This document shows, piece after piece, positions 47,166 through 56,689 of a stretch of 64,000 nt of DNA. A model generated the notes under the pieces. It was not told the origin of the DNA. It did not search any database and worked only from the letters and a program-made list of their open reading frames with translations. Origin of the DNA: Heliopora coerulea (Eukaryota; Cnidaria; Anthozoa; Scleralcyonacea; Helioporidae); NCBI GenBank assembly GCA_030142905.1, contig JASJOG010000114.1, positions 869,001-933,000 of the forward strand. Reading direction: 5' to 3'. Every line of letters starts with the position of its first letter. The first letter of the stretch is position 1. The position numbers and the translations under genes were made by a program.

Positions 47166-47727
47166 TCATGATGTTTCATCATTACTTAAATCAGATCATT
47201 TGCATAGGACTGTGCTATTTCTTCCTCTGTTAAAGCTGAAAGTGTTTTTCCTCCAATTTTTGATATGTGTGTTGTTTTATCACATTCTTCTTTTAGCACT
47301 GTAATATAACAACTACAACTAAGTAGTTTCTTGGTTGTTCATGTATTAACTAACAAATTAATGTCAATGCATAATAGGACACCAGACATATCCAGAATAA
47401 TCTTTTGCACAATTGGCAGCTGGCCAGAATCAATCATGCATTCACAAAAGGCTATTATCAAATTAAAGTAAACAACATGCTGAACCACCAATTACAAGCC
47501 AGTTAATCATGAATAAGTTATTTTGACTCTTCCCACATATAAAAATGTTACAATAGGATTTCTCTCCACCTTGAGTATTTTGTTAGAAATAAGTACTTAC
47601 ATTTATTGTTGGATTTCTGTCGCCAGGTCAATAATATTTCACAAAATATATTGCTCACATTTTATCCCTTTTTAATACTTAGGTCTCTGTAAATAAACTT
47701 TATATTTTATCTTAAGAAGATGTTATA

Positions 47728-48331
47728 ATTTCCCACCATTAACTCCAAAACAATCAGAGTTCATTGATAGCCTTTACTGATGTTTAGTTCATCATAAATC
47801 CCAACTACTGTGAGTATTATAGCTTGGAACACGCTCAGTAAAATCGTATATTCTTGTAAAAATTACCAAAATAAGGCAAAAGCTTTACAACCACTTTTTT
47901 ATATGAAGGGGTTCTGAACCCTTAAAAACCAATCATGTATATAAACTATGTGTATATGGACAAACTTATATACACTAGTCAGAAGATTAGGTACATAGGT
48001 TTATTGTACCACTGGTACTGGATAAAAAAATCCATGTGCAAAAATATACCTACATTTAAATTGAAACTACACCAATTTCCTGATGAAACAAGTTGTTTTA
48101 GACATGGAAAAATGGTCAGGTAGGGATTTTTAGCCTTTTAGAATAATTTTCTGACCACCTATCAAATTTTATGAGTACATAATTCATAATGCAAAAACCT
48201 AGTTATTTTTAGATGTGATATGGGGGAAAACAGGCAAATTTTAAGTTCTCATAAAAATTGGCCAGCATGTTAGTCATATGATAGGAACTTACTGGTGCAA
48301 AATTGAAGCAATTTAGTGAGGTATGGTGTAC
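47728..48331. repeat. Right terminal inverted repeat of the 3.46-kb transposon
   Basis: Inverted partner of 44875-45486, ending GTGAGGTATGGTGTAC at 48331. Confidence 0.8.
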
Positions 48332-49300
48332 CGCACAAACAAAGAAAAAATTAAGACCAGAATCTAATTTTAAAGTATATCCTAGCAAATATGTGCTTCA
48401 AATCAAAGTATTTAATCCACACTTCTTTCTCTCCATACTTCAAATTTTAAGCATTCAAATCTTTATACTAAACATTTTCTCCTCAGTGCAAAAGCATTGA
48501 GCATTGTTTGAGTGAAAAAAAAAAAAAGATTGATATTACACTCACATATTTCAATAAATCTTTCTTCAAAATGCATCCTCCATTTCAAATTCTTCTCTCC
48601 TTTATTTGCCTTTGTAAATCAGCATCTACTTTCCGATTTCAGCTGATGATTTTGATTGATTCGTCGCAAATTTTCACCAGTCGGAATCTTGAAGATACTG
48701 ATTCCTTATTTCCTTCAACTGGTTGGGCACCCGTATGTTCATCGATTAGCCCCTGGCATGAATTACCATTGAATTTAAAAGCACTGAACTGTAAAATGCA
48801 TTTGTTTTTGCTATGATTTCCCTTGATTGTTCTTGTAGCTCATGCACCTTTGTTGTCAAGTCACAATCCAAAAACTGGAACAATAACATTTGATCACATG
48901 ACTTCAGTTTCCAAACCATGTCTCAAAAACCAACTGTTCTCAGAGCAGTTTGTTTAAAAAGTCTAGGAGGTACTGTTACAAAGATTTATACTATTCACCC
49001 AGAGATATAGAACTTGATGATGATGAAATAAATTACTCTGAAATCGAGAAAGAAAACATGATTGAGTTCTCCACTTTCACTGCATTACTGCAGACTAAAA
49101 ACCAGAAAATAAAATACGATAAACCTGGTAAAACATTTGTGTAAAGAATGAGCAGAGAGAAGTGAAAAATGTAGCTTTTCCACCATCAAAGATGTGAAAA
49201 AGAAAAATGTCAAAGTGCAGTAACCTGCAACTCTAACGGCTCTTCAACAAAGTGATTGATGGCAAATTTGCTGGATGAAAATGAGTTTAAACTCTCTTGA
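48332..49300. other. No recognisable gene
   Basis: Open frames at 48508-48816 and 48950-49144 are not recognised. The second is acidic and might be a fragment of the tyrosine recombinase gene that follows, but there is no motif to prove it. Confidence 0.45.
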
Positions 49301-49574
49301 TAAGTTTTGAAATACAGAAGAAAGCTGTTGCTGGCCAAGTATCGGAAAGGAGATAATATTTGGTACAGGAAGTATCCCTTAGGGAAGAACGAAGTCACAA
49401 AGTTGTTTTTGAAAGCTGCTCAAAACAATGGCCTGCAAGGAAGATTAACAAACAATTCTGATTGCAAAACCTGTATTTCAAGGATTCTACGTTTACATGC
49501 ATACCTGTGATTTATGTAGAACATAAGAAGTCTCAATTCATGGCAATCAGCATACATTCAATATCAGCAAAAGT
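49300..49574 (+). pseudogene. Tyrosine-recombinase (Crypton/DUF3504-type) C-terminal fragment
   Basis: The frame at 49307-49510 reads DNIWYRKYPLGKNEVTKLFL then KAAQNNGLQGRLTNNSDCKT. This matches the pattern in Crypton-type tyrosine recombinases and their domesticated relatives (WY..PLGKN, then NHS.RKT). In those proteins the N-H-S-x-R-K-T box holds the catalytic His and Arg. Here both are changed (NNSDCKT), so the copy is inactive. Coding after a stop at 49510 continues for a short way (VIYVEHKKSQFMAISIHSIS) until about 49574, where element B appears to start. Confidence 0.5.
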
Positions 49575-49625
49575 AGTCTGTAAAGTCCGGGGACCGGAAC
49601 ATTTTTCAACACATTTTCAAAATGG

Positions 49626-50077
49626 GTCAAAATTTTTCAAAGTGTCGCAGGGAAATCCCCTAACACAGCAGGCTGATAAATTCCAAACATTCCAAACATG
49701 CTCAATCTCCCTAACAACCAGCCTAACTCGATGTCAACAAAAAAACTTTTCGGATTCACCGGTTGTTAGGGATATCTGGAATGTATGGAATGTGGGGAAA
49801 TCCCTCAACATCAGGTTTGGGGAATCACCTTTTTCCTAATGACGCCATTTCCAGCCGCTTCCGGGAATTTCATCAAAATTTTTCAGTGTCACAGGGGAAT
49901 ACCCTCAACATTCCATACATGCTCAATCTCCCTAACAACTTGAACAGCTCGATGTAAACAAAAAAACAATTTTCGGATTCGCCGGTTGTTAGGGATATCC
50001 GGAACGTATGGAATGCGGGGGACAGCGTCGCTGCTAAAGTCCCTCAACATCAGGTTTGGGGAATTACCTTTTTTTGA
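49626..50077. repeat. Two direct repeats of about 210 bp, each with an imperfect hairpin, at the left end of element B
   Basis: Unit 1 (49626-49836) and unit 2 (49872-50077) share TCAAAATTTTTC, a GTGTCGCAGGG-like piece, ACATGCTCAATCTCCCTAAC, CGGTTGTTAGGGATATC and CCCTCAACATCAGGTTTGGG. Within each, CATTCCAWACATG... CCCTAACAAC pairs with GTTGTTAGGG ... GTATGGAATG, forming an imperfect stem. Lying between the proposed end and the polymerase gene, they are probably part of the terminal inverted repeat, whose partner is outside the window. Confidence 0.6.
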
Positions 50078-50130
50078 CACAATTTTAAGCAATAAGCCCA
50101 TATGCTAAACAGCTTCGCTGATAAATTATT

Positions 50131-53100
50131 TTATGGTTTAAATCCGAATATATTCTCATAAGTGCTAATCATTTCATTCATGTAATGTCCATGTGCTAAT
50201 GTATCTATTTTATTTTCAAGTATTATTCTTTTATCATCTTTTGCTGACAATGCAATTTTTTCTACACTTTCAGTATACAATTCATGATTTTGATGTCTTA
50301 TTAAATGAATTTTTCTCATTTGTTCTTCTTCACTAAATAAGCAATTTTTATAATTTTGAAATGTTATATTTTTTTCAATAACATTTTTTTAAACACCTTT
50401 GCATCTTTTTGATTCTTTTTCATCTATTTTATAAGAATATAATTTTGCTCTGAGCCCTACAAATTCTTCAATTTGTTTACCACCGCACTCATCTTTCATC
50501 ATTCCAATTACTTTTTTGTTTAAACCAGTTTTAATTCCGCTTTCATGGTCTTTTGGATAATTACTTGTGCCAAACATTTTTTCAACATCTGGGGATATAT
50601 CTGTATAAAAATGTTCAGTTTTAATTTCATACATTAAACTGTCAGTATCTGTAAATAACAGCATAGTGTTTTCTCCATATTTTGGTTTAATATAATTATA
50701 ATGAAAATCATACATAAAAGTCTTTGATAAATCCAATATACTCATCCCCAAATATATAGGTTTATCTAGCTTAATTTTTTTCTTATGCATATGCATGGCA
50801 ATTAAATTTTCAGAAAATATTGTTCTTTTGTCAAAATTAGTTTTTGAAAATAATTTTAATGCTTTTTCCTCTCTGTTAACTAATTGTATATCAACTCTGT
50901 TTCTAACATTCTCCATTGTTTTTCCAAAAACAGAATTATTCATAAGTTTGAAAAAGTCTTTTTCAAATTCATTTTTTGCATTCTCAGTTGTGTTTAAATC
51001 AATATATTTTTTCATGAAATTTAATACCTTTATGAATTTTTGTAATTTTTAATCCTAATTTTTCATATAATTTCAAATTTTCACTATGTAAAACATATTT
51101 TTCTTTATTATTCAAATTTGGGATTAATTTTTCAACACTTTCAACTTTCAATCTTTCTGGCACCGGTGGATATTCATTATGTAAATCATGCAACTCTTCA
51201 GGATATTCCAAGTCAACTTCTAATATACATGAGAATTTATACCAATTTTGCAATTCTCTTTCATTCATCCATTTAAAATCTCTCACAGGAAGTTTTTTAC
51301 TCATTGCCCACCCATAAAGATTATTTGCATCTAAATAAACAAGATATACATTCTCTTCTTCAGGATTATAATTTGTCATATATTTATTATTGCTTTTTGC
51401 ATATCTTTTTGTGATAGTTGAAATTCCCCCTCGAATTCCATTTTGAATCATAAGGTACATTTGTGGGTCAGATAATAAATCCAATTCAACCCCAGTCATT
51501 TTTCACATTGCATCCCAAGCAAGCCCTGGAGAAGTATAATACCAAGCGGGGTCTAGTTTATACTTTTCCTTACAAACTTTTCTAAAATTTTCAAAAACAT
51601 CTGACAAAAGTATCACATCAGTTTTTAAATACAAGTCATAATATTCTTTCATATTTTTAATATTAAATTTTTTCCAAACACATTTTGCGCATGTTCATAA
51701 TCCTCCTCTGTTATATTTTCATCATTTAATTTTGAATAAAATTCTTCAATATTAGGTAATTTTTCTTCATTTAATTTTTCAATACTATCAAACCAATCAT
51801 ATGGAAACACACCTTTTCTAGTTAATAATTCGCTTTCTTCTTCATTTCTGTAAAATGTTTTCAAAATATTTAATTCATTTTTATCTAAATTTTTAACCAA
51901 GTTTCCTAAACTGCTTTGTATAAATTTAAAACTGTCAATAAATCTAATTTTTTATAACATTAATCATTTCTTTGATTTTGTACTTTTCACTTCCATCTTC
52001 ATCAATTTTTTCAAATTCAATAATATTTTCTTTACATCGATTTTTAAATTGTTTTTCTGTAATTATTTTTTTAGATTCAAATTTATCAACAATAATTTCT
52101 TTTGTAAATGAAATATATTTTTCTTCTGTATTAGGAATACAATTAATTTCACCCTCTGAAACTCCGAGATTTTTAATAAACAAATGACTGTCATAATTTT
52201 GTAAATTATGAAATATAACTGGAATAAATTTAGGTTTTTTCATTTTTGAATTACAACTACAACAAGCAGCTCCACGATATTTTCCAGTATAATGGCAATG
52301 ATCAGCAACTTTATCACCAGCTCACTGTCCACCAGGACCACTTGTGGCGCTGCTTTGTAGCAGTTCAAGTTCTTTAGAACAAGCATAACATTTTTCAGCT
52401 CTTTCAAGATCTTTTTTATCATTTTCTCTGAATATTATCTTTTTTTGAAATTTAAATTGTTCATGTATTTTTTTAATATTATTTTCTAAACTTTCTACAA
52501 ATTTAGCTGAAACGTCAAACATGTCAGCTCCACTGTCATTATGTTTGGTATATTTTACTAATTTTGGTTTAACTAAATTATCATCAAAACATTTTATCAA
52601 ATAGCAATATCCAGATGGTTCGTGTTTTTGAAATTGTTTTGTATTATCACCAATATTTTTATCCTCATATTTTAAATTACACTCAAAATCTGAATAAATT
52701 ACAAATGGAACATTGTGCATTCTTTCATAACTTTTAAACTTTAATTTTTCCTGTTTATTAGGATAAACAGTTTTTCCACATTTATATTTTGAACAGTATT
52801 CCAAATGATTTTCAAGAGTTTTTTCATTTCTGAAATTTTGCAAACAATAATTGCATATATGTAATTTTTCTTTATTTTTATTTGAAAATAATCTACTCAT
52901 GTTTTTAATTAAGCAATAATGTTTATCACCATTTTCATTAGTTATTAACAATATGTTCACATGTGTATCCACATGCCTGTTCACATGTTCTTCATTCAAT
53001 TTACTCACCCTCAAAGGAAAAATTTCATGCTTTTTATTTCCAAATTTATTCTCTTCTTCATTATATCCAAACACATTAATTGCAATTTTATTATTTTTTT

Positions 53101-54128
53101 CAAATTTATCAATATCTGAAAATCCACAGGGGAAATTAATTCCTTTAATATTAAAACCCTCAGCTTTCTTTTTTCAAATTTTTGTGATTCTGCCAGGATT
53201 TTTCAAATTTGGATTGGTTTTCAAAAGGTCATTTATTACCACACACCACAATAAACATTTTTGATCATCATTTTGTGGATTAATAATTGCATTTTTATTT
53301 TTTTTAAATTTTGGGGTTGAAATAAAAGATGATGCAAGTAATCGTTGAATGTTATTAATATTAAGAATTATTTTTAAACTTTTATAAAAATTTCCATAAA
53401 CTTGAATTTTTTAAATATTCTTGAAAACTTAGAATAATTTTTTGAACCATTTTTTCATATATTTCATCAAAATTGCTTTCAGTAAAAATTTCTTCATAAT
53501 AGCTATGAAAATATGCTTTATCCACAGTTTCTTCTCCAGTTGCAGGATTTGTTTTTTTCATTAAGCAAACAAAGGTTAATTGTTGTTTTGAACCTGCAGT
53601 TCTGAGAGCTTCGCCCGATGTGCTTGGATGTTTTTTAAATTTTTTAATCACCAATGGTTTTATTTTTTCCAACACACTCAAAGGATCATATAAAGTCATT
53701 CCATATTTTTCCAAATCTAGATCATAACGTTTTGTAACATTCAAAGCTTCTGTATCCAGCTCAAACTTTGGATCAGACATTTGTGATTTTTCCTGTATTT
53801 TGTTAAATATATTTAAAACATTTTCCTTTAAATGATTATACCAATTTGTTATTTTTTCTGTTCCTTTGTTTACATTATTTCTATATTTATCAAATAAATT
53901 AAGTACTTCTTTAGACTTGTTAAATAAATTATTTGCTTTTTCTTTAGACCTTTCAATCAAACTTTTAATTTTTGAAACATATTTTGTTGGTTGTAATATA
54001 TTTTTAAAATCATAACCAGGATTTGGTGTATCAAGTCAATTTCCTCTTTTAAAAACATTTTATGGTTTTAATAAAGTTGTATTAATATTAGGGACATCTG
54101 TGTCCAATAAATTTTTTGTTGTGTTCAT
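50131..54128 (-). pseudogene. Protein-primed family B DNA polymerase, element B
   Basis: About 1,330 codons, the usual size for Polinton polymerases. The start at 54128 follows a TATAAATAAAG stretch. In order on the minus strand: a helical N-terminal region; CLLWCVVINDLLKTNPNLK and a GINFPCGFSDIDKFE segment (53200-53100); a zinc finger CNYCLQNFRNEKTLENHLEYC-like pattern at 52840; exonuclease I FVIYSDFEC (52700); a Cys/His module (CYACSKELE, DHCHYTGKYRGAACCSCN, 52370-52250); exonuclease II FHNLQNYDSHLF (52200); exonuclease III YYDLYLKTDVILLSD (51640); palm motif A YLDANNLYGWAM (51320), motif B KLMNNSVFGKTMENV (50940) and motif C LFTDTDSL (50650). The C-terminus is VEKIALSAKDDKRIILENKI. Stops: TAA 54060-54062; TGA at 54036, 53174, 52322 and 51503. 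Frameshifts lie near 53390, 51940 and 51000. Confidence 0.85.
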
Positions 54129-54264
54129 TCTTTATTTATATGTTTATTTTTTCTTTAAAGGCAATCTGGCGCAAAAAAAAAAAAGAATAAAAATCAGATG
54201 ATTTTTATCATCGCTAAAGGTCCTTAATAATTAAATTTAAAAATATTAATAGATAAATTTCATT

Positions 54265-54551
54265 TTTTTGGTCTTGGTGCTGCTCTGAGAGCTTTGGTCG
54301 ATTTCAAAATAATTTTATAATTTGTGTAAGTTTTTTCTTCGTTTTCCTAATCAATATCAAAATCACTAAAAAGACAGAATTTTTCTTCAAAATTGATTGA
54401 ATATTCATGATGTGGTAATAATTGTCCTTCTCCAGAAAGTTTAGCAATTTTTTTTTCTAAAAATATATTTTAGATCTTTGTTATCATAATTTTCATAATT
54501 TTCTGGTTTTAAAAATATTTCAACAACTTTTTCTGAGGCTACTTGATTCAT
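54265..54551 (-). pseudogene. Small unknown protein, element B
   Basis: The start at 54551 gives MNQVASEKVVEIFLKPENYE. After a one-base shift near 54450 come LSGEGQLLPHHEYSINFEEK and, past a TAG near 54350, TNYKIILKSTKALRAAPRPK, about 98 codons in all. It carries an acidic middle and a basic tail. Not recognised. It lies between the polymerase and the next small gene, so it is probably co-expressed with the minus-strand arm. The reading frame is broken, so the call rests on composition and position. Confidence 0.4.
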
Positions 54552-54593
54552 TGTTTTTTATTATATACAAATTTTTTCTTAAAAGCAAAATGT

Positions 54594-54927
54594 TTATTCA
54601 GCAAAAATCAAAAATTTTTTGTCATTAATTTTCAAATGTTTTTTAGTTTTAATTCTGTACTTGATGCTTTCTGCATTTAGGTTAAAATTTTTTGCAGCAG
54701 AATAAAGACTTAAATTTTAAAATTTCACCTGTTTCTTTGTTTATAATAATTACTGATTTTGGTTTTTTAATTTTTTCTCTACAATATTTTTCAAAAATTT
54801 CAACTGGTTTACTAATTTCCAAACCTAGAATTTTTTCCAGCTCATTTTTTTTATAATTTTTATAATTTTTTTTTTCTTTTGCAATATCTCTCAATTGCTT
54901 AATAGTATAATGACTTTGACTGTTCAT
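54594..54927 (-). pseudogene. Small protein with SAP/Rho-N-like helix pair and NUMOD1-like segment, element B
   Basis: The N-terminal YTIKQLRDIAKEKKNYKNYK, KNELEKILG has the two-helix pattern of SAP/Rho-N domains, which bind DNA. The C-terminal half (KSVIIINKETGEILKFKSL, then after a shift near 54710 AAKNFNLNAESIKYRIKTKK) looks like a NUMOD1-type DNA-recognition repeat as found in homing endonuclease accessories. There is no nuclease domain. About 110 codons in all. Role unknown; DNA binding is inferred. TAAATG context at the start. Confidence 0.5.
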
Positions 54928-54944
54928 TTATTATATATAATTTT

Positions 54945-55247
54945 TTATTTAAGAAGAAAAATGAATAAGTTAAAAGTTGGGAGTTTTCTTTTCTGAATCT
55001 TGTAAATTTTACATAATTTAATTTCCAAATTTATTAAATTTTTAAAGTTTTCTATAAAATTACAATTATAACCCTTGTGATCTAAATAAAAAAATAATGA
55101 ATTATAATATTTATTAATTGCAATTTTAAATAAATTATATACATTTTCAACTTTTAACCAATTATTATATTTTTTATCAATTTTTCTATTTTTACCGTCT
55201 TTGACATCTTTAAAATAATCTAATATAAATTCAAAAATTTTAATCAT
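54945..55247 (-). CDS. Small Lys/Asn/Tyr-rich unknown protein, element B
   Basis: An uninterrupted 100-codon frame starting in TAAATG. It is helical by composition, rich in Lys, Asn, Tyr and Phe, with no clear membrane segment and no motif that I recognise (WLKVENVYNLFKIAINKYYN). It lies 18 bp upstream of the SAP-like gene on the same strand. It may be a real small viral protein or an AT-rich chance frame. The start context and the regular spacing favour a gene. Confidence 0.5.
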   Translation of the reverse strand: MIKIFEFILDYFKDVKDGKNRKIDKKYNNWLKVENVYNLFKIAINKYYNSLFFYLDHKGYNCNFIENFKNLINLEIKLCKIYKIQKRKLPTFNLFIFLLK

Positions 55248-55354
55248 TTATTTTTTAACATTTAAGACAATGTAAAATTTTTATCGTTAAAGCAATATTG
55301 AAGAAATAATTATAATTTCAAACATTACAACAGGATCCATTTATTTATATACGG

Positions 55355-55780
55355 TTATATAAATTTATAAACTATGTAGCCTCCTGAGATTCCAACCAGG
55401 AAAAAAGCAACATTTTGATAATCTTTCATCTCATCCGAAGGTTTATAATAATCCTCCAATTTTGGTTCATTTCCCACAGCTTCACTGTATTCTTGCTCTA
55501 AACTTTTCTCACGGCTAACAACTTCTGCAAGATTTTTTAATGCTGTGTTTGTTTGATTTATATCTACATTTGCATCTGATAATTGTCTTAATTTTTCAAT
55601 TTCTTCTTTTCTTTTCACTTGCTCTTCATACCATTTTTTTTTGTCTTTTGCTAATTTTTCCACTGCTTCATTATGTCTTTTTATCTCTTTTTCATATCCA
55701 GTATGATTAAGTTTGCTAAATAAAAATCCAGCACCCGCAAAAGCAACTGCATTAAATAATCCTCGAATTACTGTTTCCAT
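55355..55780 (-). CDS. Small membrane/coiled-coil Polinton protein, element B
   Basis: An intact 141-codon frame. It starts with a hydrophobic segment (GLFNAVAFAGAGFLFSKL, residues 7-24), then a long Lys/Glu-rich coiled coil (residues about 30-100, KKWYEEQVKRKEEIEKLRQL), then EPKLEDYYKPSDEMKDYQNV and a C-terminal hydrophobic segment (VAFFLVGISGGYIVYKFI). Similar two-ended membrane proteins with the same EPKL.D.Y.PS pattern occur in coral and hydrozoan Polinton gene blocks. Likely a virion or membrane-associated protein; exact function unknown. TAAATG start context. Confidence 0.65.
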   Translation of the reverse strand: METVIRGLFNAVAFAGAGFLFSKLNHTGYEKEIKRHNEAVEKLAKDKKKWYEEQVKRKEEIEKLRQLSDANVDINQTNTALKNLAEVVSREKSLEQEYSEAVGNEPKLEDYYKPSDEMKDYQNVAFFLVGISGGYIVYKFI

Positions 55781-55866
55781 TTATTTTTCTTTAATTTTTT
55801 TTATTTTGCTCACACACTTTGCTGTCTTGTGCTCAAGCATGTCCAGCTTCACCGTTCATTCACTTT

Positions 55867-56100
55867 CTAAGATTTGAAAGGATCCGCAGGAATCCACTTT
55901 TTGTCTTGTGCATATTTAAATCCAAGTGTTGATAATCCTACAGCTGCTGTAAGTTTTAAAGTAGGCACTAAACTAGCCGGAGTTGACAAACCATCACTAA
56001 ATACTCTTCTTGTTATCATTCCAATTCCCACAGCACCTAATGTAATTAGTGTAGAATCATATAATTCATTCATAGCTTCTTTTCTATTCATTTCAGTCAT
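55867..56100 (-). CDS. Small two-segment membrane protein, element B
   Basis: An intact 77-codon frame with two hydrophobic segments (STLITLGAVGIGMITRRVF, and LKLTAAVGLSTLGFKYA) and the conserved tail KKWIPADPFKS. Small proteins of this pattern sit beside the coiled-coil gene in other animal Polintons. It lies 86 bp upstream of the coiled-coil gene on the same strand. The start follows TATATAAATAA, so ATG lies in the TAAATG context. Function unknown; membrane location is inferred. Confidence 0.65.
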   Translation of the reverse strand: MTEMNRKEAMNELYDSTLITLGAVGIGMITRRVFSDGLSTPASLVPTLKLTAAVGLSTLGFKYAQDKKWIPADPFKS

Positions 56101-56162
56101 TTATTTATATACATAAAAAAAATTTTTATTAAAGCTTTGCTTCCTTACAGGTTTTCAATAGA

Positions 56163-56591
56163 TCACCTTGATGGGCCACCCTGCAATTGCACACTTTTAT
56201 TAATTTTGTTCTCATTCTTTCTTACTATTTCTTCACTTTGCTCAACCATGCCCGGCTTCGCCATTTGCTCGCTTTGTTCACTTTCCCTTTTGTCTTTTTT
56301 ATGTGCAAAGTATAATCCACCCAGTGCAGCAACAACCCCTACACCTCCAATCAAATACCGTAAAGCAGAAGGTCCAAAATCAATGCAATTATTTATTTCT
56401 TCATTTTCTACTCTAGCATTTTCTACTTCGCTTTGTCTTGCTTTTCTTTCTTTTGCTTCTCTTGAAATTTTCGCCAATCTTTTTCCCAATTCCACTTTTC
56501 TTGGGTCTTTTGCTTTAATTGTTTTTTCAACTGCTGTTACTTTAGCAGAAGTATTATCAGTTTGTTTACTTGTTTCGCCTTGTTCACTCAT
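56163..56591 (-). CDS. Membrane protein with charged N-terminal region, element B
   Basis: An intact 142-codon frame. The N-terminal part (KDPRKVELGKRLAKISREAK) is a charged helical motif that recurs in Polinton proteins, followed by a Glu/Asn-rich stretch, one hydrophobic segment (LRYLIGGVGVVAALGGLYFA, residues about 79-98) and a Lys/Glu/Ser-rich tail. The tail includes the EQSEQ-type pieces also present in the 59490-59819 protein, which are encoded by the repeat family around TTTGCTCACT/GCTTCGC. TAAATG start context. Role unknown. Confidence 0.6.
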   Translation of the reverse strand: MSEQGETSKQTDNTSAKVTAVEKTIKAKDPRKVELGKRLAKISREAKERKARQSEVENARVENEEINNCIDFGPSALRYLIGGVGVVAALGGLYFAHKKDKRESEQSEQMAKPGMVEQSEEIVRKNENKINKSVQLQGGPSR

Positions 56592-56689
56592 TTATTTATT
56601 AGTCTATTTAAAATTAATTACAAACAAATTTTAAACAAGCATAACCATTCCGATTCAAGTTGCAGCTTTGCTGCAGAAATCTCTGATTT

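Larger units (their letters stand above)
44875..48331. mobile_element. 3.46-kb DNA transposon with about 600-bp terminal inverted repeats, superfamily not assigned
   Basis: 44875-45486 and 47728-48331 are inverted copies of one another, beginning GTACACCATACCTCAC and ending GTGAGGTATGGTGTAC. Identity is moderate (about 85-90% by eye, with a 30-bp indel near 44945). The interior holds one degraded minus-strand gene (46027-47165). No flanking target duplication is evident. The gene type, a protein starting with Cys-rich segments and ending in a Cys/His-rich block, recurs in invertebrate genomes with long-repeat elements, but I cannot name the superfamily. Confidence 0.75.
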
